From contig NZ_ATZE01000030.1 in NCBI RefSeq assembly GCF_000428045.1, forward strand, positions 1 through 41,779: a stretch of DNA of 41,779 bases, written 5' to 3'. The position numbers and the translations under genes were made by a program. Under the pieces are notes generated by a model. It was given only the letters and a program-made list of their open reading frames with translations. It did not search any database and was not told the DNA's origin. Of the stretch, positions 26,351 to 33,661 are shown piece after piece. Position 1 is the stretch's first letter; every line of letters begins with the position of its first letter. Source of the stretch: Sedimenticola selenatireducens DSM 17993. Its GTDB lineage: Bacteria; Pseudomonadota; Gammaproteobacteria; Chromatiales; Chromatiaceae.

Positions 26351-27222
26351 AACCTGATGGTGACGGGCATTTGCCGATATCCATCTAGAAATGCCTGGAA
26401 CATCACTCCGTGTTCTTCGTACTGAGCTGCAGTTGCCCCGATTTCGCAGCTTTCACGAATGAGTTCTTTAAGTGGCCGGTTTCTGATCTCTTCGTTAAAC
26501 AGCTGTTCCAGGTGTTCATGAGTATCCGGTCCAACTATCTGCCGCACATCTCTTCCCAACAGATACGCTGATCCGCATTCAGGCACCCAATCATATCGTT
26601 CCATCATGGCTTGTTGGTCGTACATCCGGTCTCGAATTACCGGGATTTCCTGGTAGTTGGCGCAGAGATAGAGAAAATCCTTTGCATCGTTCGGGCGTTT
26701 CTCATGTTCTCGTTCAGTCCAGGAAATCAATTTTAGAAGCGCCAGCCCGACGGGTGACGCGACTACAATATCAGTATTCGGGGAGTCGTTGATCCTAACC
26801 TGTAGGGTATGGCTATATGCTTCGGTGAAGCCGAGGATATTCATAACAACATCGCCTTTTGGCGGCCAGGCGACGGCTTTACCGTTGCTGGATAATGGAC
26901 CAAATGGAACCAGGTCGACCCAGCCTCCCCAACTCGTGCTGAGGCGGTGCACCGTCTTGGTTTCATAAAACCCCAATTCCAGAAGTCGGTTTTTCAAAGC
27001 TTCAAATGCCGACCAGTCAGGTATCTGTATAGCAAAGTCGAGATCCTGGGTGGCCCGACTGACCGGGGCACCATAGTAAAGATGGAGTACCAGATCCCGG
27101 GCGGTAGCGCCGATCACGAAAAACGGGATGCCCAGTCTTCTGGCGGCATTCGCCACCACCTGCAGAACAGTGAGGGTGCCGGGATCAACCTTGTCGGATA
27201 TGTCGAGCGATGTACTCGTCAT
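26317..27222 (-). CDS. Nucleotidyltransferase, AbiEii/AbiGii-like toxin candidate
   Basis: 301 aa. Nucleotidyltransferase fold: GATARD (38-43) and D60/D62 in TQDLDFAIQ form the metal site, with a later KLISWTERE and DAKDFLYL segment typical of AbiEii-like and COG4914-type proteins. It lies downstream of, and overlaps by 38 bp, the AbiEi-like gene on the same strand, the usual antitoxin-toxin order. It probably transfers a nucleotide onto an RNA or protein (inference from family). Intact. The 3' end runs 34 bp into ietS on the other strand, with no room for a separate terminator. Confidence 0.8.
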   Translation of the reverse strand: MTSTSLDISDKVDPGTLTVLQVVANAARRLGIPFFVIGATARDLVLHLYYGAPVSRATQDLDFAIQIPDWSAFEALKNRLLELGFYETKTVHRLSTSWGGWVDLVPFGPLSSNGKAVAWPPKGDVVMNILGFTEAYSHTLQVRINDSPNTDIVVASPVGLALLKLISWTEREHEKRPNDAKDFLYLCANYQEIPVIRDRMYDQQAMMERYDWVPECGSAYLLGRDVRQIVGPDTHEHLEQLFNEEIRNRPLKELIRESCEIGATAAQYEEHGVMFQAFLDGYRQMPVTIRFHTSTAVAIST

Positions 27223-28267
27223 AGATCATCCCCGCTGCTTCCAGGTTTCTTGGGTCGGCTGTCGCAATCAGATCGGCATAGGCCAGTACCGGCGGCACTA
27301 GGCCCGGTTTGGCAGGATCCAAAAAGGGCAATGCCGTATCTTGCCAAAACGTCTGGTACAGCCTGACGGTGCCGGTTTCCTCAAACACCGCCGCTTGTGC
27401 GGCTCGCAGGCGGGTTCGAGCCAAAAACTTGCTCTTGGCCTCTATTGGCAAATAGAGAGTGACGACTGCTGGTTTTAAATAATGTGTGTAGTGTGCTGCA
27501 GCAACTTCCCCGCCCCAGTAGCCGTGAAACTCCTGAACGTCGAAGTCCTGCCACCAGTAAGGATCTTCAGCGTGGAAGTCGCCGATATGTGCTTTCGGGC
27601 GGAGTTTCTCCGGATAGGTCTCTACCCACCGGTTGAGTAGCCGTTTGTAATCGACGAGTTCCCGGCGTTTGTCTTTTCCATACTCAAAAATAAAGCCTGC
27701 GGCTTTGAGTCCGCTGATAACACCACCCGCCGTTCCCAGGGCGACTCCCGCAACATCCGCAATTTCCCGGTAGGGTGCCGCAACCAGTTCCGGGCGACAA
27801 AGAAACGCGAATACGACCTTGAGTCCGGTTCGGTCAAAGGCGCGGTTGGTATCCTCTTTGGTTTTCTCCTTCCGCTTTGGCTGACGTCTCCCTGTTACCA
27901 GGATGTAGACAGGGGGTATGTCCAAGTAGGCGTTTCCTACGGTGTCTATGAATTGAACATGTTGCTCGCGCAATTTCTCAGCCATGTTGGGGTTTATATA
28001 GTCAGCGACCAGCAACCCCTTCATGGGTAGCGCCTGTACCTGATTGATCAGGGCACCCAGATTGGCTTGTGGCGCCCAGCGCTTGATTTCAGCGGCAAGG
28101 CGTTCCTTGCGTCCCTTGATCGTCAGCACGGCGTCGATCTCCCGTAGGCCAGCCTTGCCCCGGAGTTTATCGATACGCAGACGCAGGCCGGTTTCCCGGG
28201 CGACGGTCTCGATCGCCCGGTTCAGTATGGCCTCTTCTGTCTGGTGCGCATCTGTATCATCGTACAT
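27185..28267 (-). CDS. AbiEi-like antitoxin with winged helix (type IV TA partner)
   Basis: 360 aa. The N-terminal ~140 residues (IDAVLTIKGRKERLAAEIK, then GLLVADYINPNMAEKLRE and FIDTVGNAYL) form a restriction-nuclease-like fold found in this COG4861-type family. A winged helix follows (about 165-205: YREIADVAGVALGTAGGVIS), suited to operator binding. The C-terminal part has an acidic WWQDFDVQEFHGYWGGEVAA segment. It pairs with the nucleotidyltransferase it overlaps by 38 bp. Upstream sequence holds palindromes that may be its operators. Longer than, and unrelated at sequence level to, the AbiEi proteins at 8967 and 21906. Confidence 0.75.
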   Translation of the reverse strand: MYDDTDAHQTEEAILNRAIETVARETGLRLRIDKLRGKAGLREIDAVLTIKGRKERLAAEIKRWAPQANLGALINQVQALPMKGLLVADYINPNMAEKLREQHVQFIDTVGNAYLDIPPVYILVTGRRQPKRKEKTKEDTNRAFDRTGLKVVFAFLCRPELVAAPYREIADVAGVALGTAGGVISGLKAAGFIFEYGKDKRRELVDYKRLLNRWVETYPEKLRPKAHIGDFHAEDPYWWQDFDVQEFHGYWGGEVAAAHYTHYLKPAVVTLYLPIEAKSKFLARTRLRAAQAAVFEETGTVRLYQTFWQDTALPFLDPAKPGLVPPVLAYADLIATADPRNLEAAGMIYDEYIARHIRQG

Positions 28268-28277
28268 AATTGGCGAA

Positions 28278-28372
28278 TGTACATTAATAATGAACGCTAA
28301 TCAATAATGAACAATAGTCCCTGAAGTAGTAAGTATCGTTCATGAATAAATGGTGTACATTATTAATGTACA
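28278..28372. promoter_or_regulatory. Operator-like palindromes upstream of the minus-strand TA operon
   Basis: At 28354-28372 tgtacatta-t-taatgtaca is a perfect palindrome with 9-bp arms. At 28278-28295 a second, imperfect copy (tgtacattaataatgaac) lies only 11 bp before the antitoxin start. Between them are further aatgaac and gttcat half-sites. This arrangement suits autorepression by the winged-helix antitoxin. No experiment supports it. Confidence 0.5.
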
Positions 28373-28430
28373 TGGATATAAAATGAACAATTGTTTTCTT
28401 GAGCTCTTGGTGCCCCGAAAGCAGTATGCC

Positions 28431-28458
28431 AAGGAGCGGCATCCTCGCCGCGATGGTT
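28431..28458. repeat. Fragment of REP family 1
   Basis: aaggagcggcatcctcgccg and onward matches the left half of the REP elements (compare 4580-4606). The first few bases and the whole right half are missing. Confidence 0.5.
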
Positions 28459-28521
28459 GAGGTGGATGGCATTGCGGGCTGATGGGATAGGCATTCTTAT
28501 GCCGGGCGATGAACGAGTGCT

Positions 28522-28650
28522 TTACTTCGTTTGTGGTGCAAAGAATGCCGTGGCTTTTTTAAGATATCCCGCTCCATTTCAAGGTGTTTCACCTGGGCCT
28601 TCAGCTTTCTGATCTCTTTCTGCTCCGGCGTCAGCTGGTCATTGCCGCGA
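28522..28650 (-). pseudogene. IS3-family orfA relic (C-terminal end)
   Basis: Read on the minus strand it gives LTPEQKEIRKLKAQVKHLEM then ERDILKK, the leucine-zipper end of IS3-type transposase orfA. The usual ATAFFAPQTK-stop ending is present but one base out of frame (a C seems missing before ttaaaaaa). Neither the 5' part of orfA nor orfB is visible, so this is a dead fragment of an insertion sequence. Confidence 0.75.
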
Positions 28651-28655
28651 GTCAG

Positions 28656-28960
28656 TCATGTTTTTATTTGCTTAAGCCGTTTATTGATTTGGATGAGTTC
28701 GAAAGCCCTTGGGTCAAAAGCTCCACCCAACCACTCCATCAGGCTTTCATGTTCTTCATGCTGTGGATCTTCCATTGCGTTGAGGAACTCGAAGTAACCA
28801 CCCAAGCCACCCACATCTTCCGGTGGGCATGCCATTTCGCCACCGATGCAGACCACACCAGGCCATGCCGATGTCAATGGCAGCCTGTTTTCAAGGGTGA
28901 TTGTCTGCCACCAGCTATCACCGTAGTCGTAGAGATATTCAAATCGTCTTTTTCGCCCCA
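28656..28960 (-). pseudogene. pRiA4b ORF-3-like protein, C-terminal fragment
   Basis: About 100 codons on the minus strand reading RFEYLYDYGDSWWQTITLEN, ACPPEDVGGLGGYFEFL, HEEHESLMEWLGGAFDP. These are the diagnostic segments of the plasmid pRiA4b ORF-3 / IS1096 passenger family. The N-terminal part is missing: upstream the frame runs into the abiEi fragment on the opposite strand. A truncated relic with natural stop at 28656-28658, touching the IS3 relic. Confidence 0.75.
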
Positions 28961-29120
28961 ATACGGTCTGGATGTTGCTCTGGAGGCCCTGCGCGATGGG
29001 TGGTCCGCTCGCAATTTCACCATGGACGAGCTGATGCGCTATGTGGAGATCTGCCGTGTAAAGAAAGTGATGCAGCCCTATCTGCAGAGTCTGGTGTGAT
29101 GGGGAGAACCTGCTGATGCC
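28961..29120 (+). pseudogene. abiEi 3' end fragment (second copy)
   Basis: About 44 codons, GLDVALEALRDGW then FTMDELMRYVEICRVKKVMQ to the stop at 29097-29099, nearly identical to the end of the AbiEi gene at 22384-22517. The similarity continues past the stop into the next gene's ribosome site and start (cctgctgatgcc). The rest of abiEi is missing, replaced by the pRiA4b relic. It shows a second abiE locus once stood here or was copied here. Confidence 0.85.
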
Positions 29121-29127
29121 TGTCAAT

Positions 29128-29171
29128 ACACGCGAAAGCGTATATATTTTCTAATACCTGCAATCGCGTGT
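29128..29171. promoter_or_regulatory. Possible HipB operator pair
   Basis: acacgcga (29128-29135) and tcgcgtgt (29164-29171) are perfect inverted complements 28 bp apart, 39 bp before the hipB start. The stretch tatatattttctaata between them is promoter-like. HipB proteins autorepress through paired inverted sites. Low certainty. Confidence 0.35.
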
Positions 29172-29209
29172 AAAACGGCGTCGAGACTTCCGGCACGGAG
29201 AAGCCCATC

Positions 29210-29467
29210 ATGCTGTTTCATTCCCCGAAAGACCTGGCGGCATACTACCGGGACCAGCGTAAGGCGCGTGGCCTGTCCCAAACCGAAGTAGCGGAGGAGG
29301 GTGTGGTTCGCCAGGATACCGTCTCCAAGTTTGAAACCCGGCCCGATAACGTGCGCCTGGAAACCCTGTTTCGACTCCTTTCCGCATTGGACCTCGAGGT
29401 GCATCTCGTGCCGAAAGGTGAATCTGATGTCGAAGGGGATAAGGATCAGTGGAGTGAGCCGTGGTGA
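29210..29467 (+). CDS. hipB: HipB-type XRE antitoxin/repressor
   Basis: 85 aa. XRE helix-turn-helix: YRDQRKARGLSQTEVAEEGV then RQDTVSKFE (about 13-42), followed by LETLFRLLSALDLEVHLVPK, the HipB core ending that forms the dimer strand. In E. coli HipB neutralises HipA kinase and represses the operon. ATG 29210 matches the family start. The 3' end overlaps the hipA start by 7 bp (GTGGTGA). The toxin partner is broken, so this gene is probably an orphan repressor. Intact reading frame. Confidence 0.8.
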   Translation: MLFHSPKDLAAYYRDQRKARGLSQTEVAEEGVVRQDTVSKFETRPDNVRLETLFRLLSALDLEVHLVPKGESDVEGDKDQWSEPW

Positions 29468-30166
29468 GCAAGACCCGGTCGCTGGGTGTCTGGATGAACG
29501 GCATCCAGGTTGGTGAACTCACCAAGAGTGCCACCGGGGCACTGGCCTTTACCTACAGCTTAAACTGGCTGGAGACCAAAGGGGCGCGCCCGGTTTCACT
29601 CTCGATGCGCTTGAGCCGGCAACCCTACATCGGTGAGGTTGTCTTCAACTATTTTGACAACCTGCTGCCGGACAATCCGCTAATCCGTGAACGGATCCAG
29701 GCACGATTCGAGGCGGTGACTTCACTCCCGTTCGATATGTTGGCGGCGATTGGAATGGGTCGTGTGGGCGCGTTGCAAATCATTCCGAGCGATGAGTCCC
29801 CACCCGATGTGCGTTGCATCAAGGGGGCGCCGCCGACCGATGGGCAATTTGTGCGGTTGCTGAACAACTACCGAAACGCACCCCTGGGTATGAATGCAGA
29901 GAATGGCGATGACTCTCGAATCTCCGTTGAGCGGGCGTAACCGCCACTATCGTTGGGCAAATATCCAGCCGCGGCACTTCAGCATTACAGCCAGGCGGGT
30001 AGGCTTCAATGAAAAGACGGCACAACAGCTGTTTGTCGAGATGATGGATTCGGTGGATGAGGTTATCGGGCGGGTATCGGGCCTGATACCGGGGGATTTT
30101 CCGGATCACATTGTCGGTCCGGTTTTCGATGGTATGCGAAGCGTGCGTGACCGTTCGGTCGCATGA
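29461..30166 (+). pseudogene. hipA: hipA toxin with kinase core deleted and frame broken
   Basis: The N-terminal part (29461-29940, start GTG 29461 or 29464) matches HipA residues 1 to about 150: VWMNGIQVGELTKSATG, FNYFDNLLPDNPLIRERIQA, PLGMNAENGDDSRISVERA-stop. In the next frame 29894-30166 gives the HipA C-terminus (NRHYRWANIQPRHFSITARR, then LIPGDFPDHIV and onward to a natural stop). The ~200-residue kinase core between them, with catalytic Asp and metal ligands, is absent. The deletion joins ISV to the SPLSGRNRHYRW region out of frame. Not functional as a kinase. Confidence 0.88.
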
Positions 30167-30522
30167 TGGGCTTAAGCTCCGGACCAGAGGCTTCGTCAGG
30201 CGTTGCCGGGACGATTGGATTGGAACCTGTTGGGAGGTGTGGGCGGCTTAAAGTTTGCTGTCTGAGATACGGTAATATGCACATCGTGGATGTCATGCGC
30301 TAACCTTATTCCCTGTCAGAGCCCACGGGTGCAGCGTGCCCATGAGTGCCTTATTGACGTTGATTACAGCGAGTAAGTATGGATTGCGTCGTTCCCGGTT
30401 CTTCCATTACCCTGCGTGCCGAGAACGGCATCGGCGCTTTCAATATGATCCGGTGGCGGTGGATGCGCAAGCTTATCCGCCCTATGCGTACTAAACACCA
30501 TCCCAGGTAATCTGAACCACCC
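30167..30522. other. Island right flank, non-coding
   Basis: 356 bp with no credible gene. 30456-30486 (gcggtggatgcgc to cttatccgccctat) is the right half of the family 2 palindrome. 30329-30340 (gtgcagcgtgcc) recalls the other dispersed repeat at 35024. No attachment-site repeat matching 8662 or 13353 is visible here. Confidence 0.5.
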
Positions 30523-32400
30523 ATGAATACCAAGAAAATCATCCTCCGCATCCTGATCATCCTGCTGCTTCTGATCCCGTTGACCCTGATCGGCATCCTG
30601 ATGTCGCTCGACTTTAACCAGTACAAGCCCCAGGTGATGGCGCAGGTGGAGGCGCTGACCGGCCGCAAAATGACCATCGACGGGGAGCTGGAGCTGTCGA
30701 TCTCGCTCCGCCCCAGTATCGAGGTCAATGGGGCGTCGCTCGCCAATGCGCCCTGGAGTTCGACGGAGCAGATGGCTTCTATCGGCCAGTTGTCGATGCA
30801 GGTGGAGTTGCTGCCGTTGCTGACCGGGGATGTCCGGGTAACCCGGCTGATCGTGCGGCAGGCCGATATCCTCCTTGAGAGCAGCGCCGAGGGGGAGGCC
30901 AACTGGCAGTTCACGAAAAGTGATCCCGGTGAGGCCGCACAATCCGCTGGCGTCGCCCTTCCGGAGGTTAAGGATTTACTGATCGAGGATGCACGAATCC
31001 GTTTTCTCCCGGCAGCGGGTGATGCCGTGGAGGTCTCCATCGACCGGCTGCAAGCCTCGGCCGACAGCCTGGGTGCTCCACTGGCCCTGGCCTTTGAGGG
31101 CGTTTACAACGGCGAGCCTGTGGTCGTGGAGGGTGAACTGGAGAGTCTGGCGGCGATCGTCTCCGGGGGTGATCTGCGGTTCGATCTGCAGCTCGCGCTT
31201 GCTGGGCGGAAGGTGCAGTGGCAGGGGGAGGGCAAAGTTGCTGATGCTCTGTCCCGTATCACTCTGGAGCGACTCCAGCTCAGCCACGGCGAGGATGTAC
31301 TCACCGGTACACTGATGTTCGACCGGCTCGCACAACCACCCCTTCTGGAGGCGACCCTGACCACCGAGCGGATCGACCTGCGTAGCGAGAAGACGGAGGC
31401 GGATAAACAGGACGCCAGTCGCAAGCTCTTCTCTACCGCGTCACTGCCGTTGGATGGGCTGCAGGGTCTCGCAGCCGATGTGCGCTTCAGCAGCAAGCAG
31501 GTATTGGCTAATCGCTATACGCTGAACGATCTGGATGCCACCCTGCGGCTCGAGGACGGTGTCCTCACCGTCCAGCCGCTGACACTGTTGGCGGGCGGTG
31601 GTCCGCTCACCGGAAGTGCCGTGTTGAACGGCAGTCGCAGTCCTGCCGCGCTGGAGCTGCGGCTGAAAGGAAAGGATGTGTTGTTGGAGACGCTGTTGCG
31701 CGGTTCCGCCAAGGAGGCACCGATGCAGCGGGGGTCGGCCTCGATCGATATCGACCTGAAGGCACGGGGGGATTCCGTCGCCGCCCTGATGGGTGGTCTG
31801 AACGGCCGGCTGTTGATCAGCGTGGGCGAAGGCAGAATCAACAACCGCTACCTCGATCTGGTGGGCGGCGATCTGTTGAACCAGCTGTTTGCCGCGCTCA
31901 ACCCGGCAGCCGGGAGTGAACCCTATACATCAATGGAGTGTGCCGTGGTCAATCTCCGCTTCAACAACGGCGTGGCCGAATACGACAAGCGGATCGCCAT
32001 GCTGACCCGGCAGATGAGTATCGTCAGCGCCGGTACCATCGATCTGAAAAACGAGCAGCTGGACGTGGGGTTCAAGCCGATGCCCCGGGGTGACACCAAG
32101 GACCTGGGGATTACCGCCGGTGACCTGGTCAATGCGGCCCGCCTCAAGGGGCCGCTCAGCAAGCCGGAGCTGGGGCTGGATGCCAAGGGTACTGCCAAGG
32201 CCGGCCTGACACTCTACGGCGCGATCGCCACTGGCGGCGCCTCCCTGCTGCTGGAGGGGCTCTGGAACAAGGCGACTGCCGATGAGAATCCTTGCCGCAC
32301 CGCCCTGAACGGGGGCGGCGCTGACAGCAAATCGTCGAAAAAAGGGGCCGGCGAATCGGGTGGTCTGCTGGACAAGCTGAAGGGTGTGTTCGGTAACTGA
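30523..32400 (+). CDS. AsmA-family envelope protein
   Basis: 625 aa. One N-terminal membrane segment (about 6-28, ILRILIILLLLIPLTLIGIL) anchors it in the inner membrane, with the rest periplasmic. The first ~150 residues match the AsmA N-domain (FNQYKPQVMAQVEALTGRKM, then IDGELELS, SIEVNGASLANAPW). The C-terminal part has the AsmA-2 ending (NNRYLDLVGGDLLNQLF, IDLKNEQLDVGFKPMPRGDT). AsmA-like proteins are long beta-groove proteins that link the membranes and are thought to move phospholipids or help outer-membrane assembly. Single gene, followed by hairpins and the convergent small gene. Start ATG 30523 precedes the membrane segment correctly. Confidence 0.9.
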   Translation: MNTKKIILRILIILLLLIPLTLIGILMSLDFNQYKPQVMAQVEALTGRKMTIDGELELSISLRPSIEVNGASLANAPWSSTEQMASIGQLSMQVELLPLLTGDVRVTRLIVRQADILLESSAEGEANWQFTKSDPGEAAQSAGVALPEVKDLLIEDARIRFLPAAGDAVEVSIDRLQASADSLGAPLALAFEGVYNGEPVVVEGELESLAAIVSGGDLRFDLQLALAGRKVQWQGEGKVADALSRITLERLQLSHGEDVLTGTLMFDRLAQPPLLEATLTTERIDLRSEKTEADKQDASRKLFSTASLPLDGLQGLAADVRFSSKQVLANRYTLNDLDATLRLEDGVLTVQPLTLLAGGGPLTGSAVLNGSRSPAALELRLKGKDVLLETLLRGSAKEAPMQRGSASIDIDLKARGDSVAALMGGLNGRLLISVGEGRINNRYLDLVGGDLLNQLFAALNPAAGSEPYTSMECAVVNLRFNNGVAEYDKRIAMLTRQMSIVSAGTIDLKNEQLDVGFKPMPRGDTKDLGITAGDLVNAARLKGPLSKPELGLDAKGTAKAGLTLYGAIATGGASLLLEGLWNKATADENPCRTALNGGGADSKSSKKGAGESGGLLDKLKGVFGN

Positions 32401-32403
32401 TAG

Positions 32404-32486
32404 CCTCCCGGCAGCTAACTGCCAGAAAATCAGGATGGCGAAGGCGCCGGGAGGCCGGTCGGTATGGGGTAATCCCCCTGAGGGGG
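32404..32486. terminator. Convergent hairpins between asmA-like gene and the small minus-strand gene
   Basis: cctcccggc (32404-32412) pairs with gccgggagg (32446-32454). Further on ccccc-tga-ggggg (32474-32486) forms a short hairpin. They lie between two converging genes (stops at 32400 and 32506), so a bidirectional terminator role is likely, although T tracts are poor. Confidence 0.45.
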
Positions 32487-32505
32487 CATCCGGTCTAAAC
32501 GATGG

Positions 32506-32766
32506 CTAGATCATAGAGTGGTTAGAGACAAAGTGGTGGATCGCTTCGTGGACTTCGTGAGCCCGCTTGGTATCCCCCTTGCCTTCCACCTTTTCCAGAT
32601 AGGTCTGTAAAAACCCCAGCATCTTTCTGCATTCGCTCGGGGTGTCGGCAAACTGCTGCACCATGGCACAGACTTCAATCGGACTCATGTCGGCACCTGC
32701 CAGCAGGCCCAGGAGTTCGTCATCTGACAGGTCGCAAAAATCCGTGCAGTCTTTCAAGGTAAGCAT
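32506..32766 (-). CDS. Small acidic protein of unknown function
   Basis: 86 aa from ATG 32766, chosen because ggagg lies 8 bp upstream on this strand (longer upstream starts lack one). Two cysteines lie near the N-terminus (C7, C11) and two more at C33 and C46. The protein is otherwise helical and acidic (LSDDELLGLLAGADMSPIEV) with His at the end (HEVHEAIHHF). No family recognised. The cysteine and histidine content could bind a metal, which is speculation. Stands alone between AsmA (convergent) and lrp (same strand, 216 bp away). Confidence 0.7.
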   Translation of the reverse strand: MLTLKDCTDFCDLSDDELLGLLAGADMSPIEVCAMVQQFADTPSECRKMLGFLQTYLEKVEGKGDTKRAHEVHEAIHHFVSNHSMI

Positions 32767-32982
32767 GGTTTTATCCTCCATTGCTGATTCGTAGTGCACT
32801 GGTTTTGTGCAGTTTCAATGGTATGCACCAAGGTAGGATGTCTGTTGTTATCATTTAACATCCGGCAAAACACCTAACCCATTGATTGCACGTACCTCGC
32901 CAAGACTTCCGACGAGGCTGGATAAAGTTGCAGCAGAAATCAGGCCAGTCATGGCACGGTAACAGCGGGCAGGCAGGAAGAA

Positions 32983-33459
32983 TTATTGCGGACTACTGTT
33001 CCGCAGATCCGGCAGTTCATGATTTACCCGGGTATCGTAGATGATCGATGTCTCGATGCGGGTGACGCCGGGGCGGTTGGTGAACTGGTCCAGGGCGAGG
33101 TTTTTAAGATGCCGGGTGTCGTGCACCGCCACGTGGATCACCAGGTCGTAGCGGCCGGTGATCAGGTGGGCAGAGCGCACCTCGGGAATTTGCAGCATGT
33201 CATCCATGAACCGGTCGACGGTGCCCCGTTCGTGTTTCGCCAGCTCGATCATGAACAGCGCCTCCAGCCCGATCCCCAGGCTCGTCAGGTCCACTTCCGC
33301 ATGGGTGCCGGTCAACACCCCGTTTTCCCACAGTCGCTTCATCCGCTCGTGCACGCTGGAGGGCGCCAGCCCCACCTCGGCGGCGATCTGCTTGTTGGAG
33401 AGCCGAGCATTGTTCTGCAAAAGCCTGATTATTTCGATGTCGATTCGGTCGAGTGTCAT
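32983..33459 (-). CDS. Lrp/AsnC-family regulator, probable MdeR-type controller of methionine gamma-lyase
   Basis: 158 aa. N-terminal helix-turn-helix (LDRIDIEIIRLLQNNARLSN, then KQIAAEVGLAPSSVHERMKRL, residues about 3-50) and C-terminal RAM effector domain (about 68-145, with the GRYDLVIHVAV strand), the complete Lrp layout. It is divergent from the methionine gamma-lyase gene with 202 bp between, the same pairing as mdeR-mdeA in Pseudomonas, where the Lrp-like protein activates the lyase with methionine. The role here follows from this layout. An inverted repeat in the shared region is a candidate site. Confidence 0.88.
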   Translation of the reverse strand: MTLDRIDIEIIRLLQNNARLSNKQIAAEVGLAPSSVHERMKRLWENGVLTGTHAEVDLTSLGIGLEALFMIELAKHERGTVDRFMDDMLQIPEVRSAHLITGRYDLVIHVAVHDTRHLKNLALDQFTNRPGVTRIETSIIYDTRVNHELPDLRNSSPQ

Positions 33460-33495
33460 TTTGATCCCTGTTTACCGAAAACTATTTCATGGAAG

Positions 33496-33561
33496 TAAGT
33501 ATACAGCGAGAAATATACTTATTAAATCAGTAATTGACGAATTATATTAGGTTGATATAGC
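33496..33561 (+). promoter_or_regulatory. Divergent lrp/megL control region: inverted repeat and promoter
   Basis: taagtata (33496-33503) and tatactta (33514-33521) are perfect 8-bp inverted arms 10 bp apart, spaced as for an Lrp dimer. A sigma-70-like promoter follows for the lyase: ttgacg (33534-33539), 16 bp, tatagc (33556-33561). The operator would lie just upstream of -35, an activator position. Confidence 0.5.
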
Positions 33562-33661
33562 GAATGTTGGGTCGAATGATCATGGGTAAGGGATTCCCGT
33601 CGGTGATTCTTCGCCATCGATCCGATCCGCGATGCGGCCACCTGAGGAGTGATGCAGATCT

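Noticed and set aside
28584-29099. 171-codon plus-strand frame ending in AbiEi-like sequence, as if a fusion protein
   Set aside because: Only the last ~45 codons are abiEi. The rest is antisense to the pRiA4b ORF-3 and IS3 relics on the minus strand.
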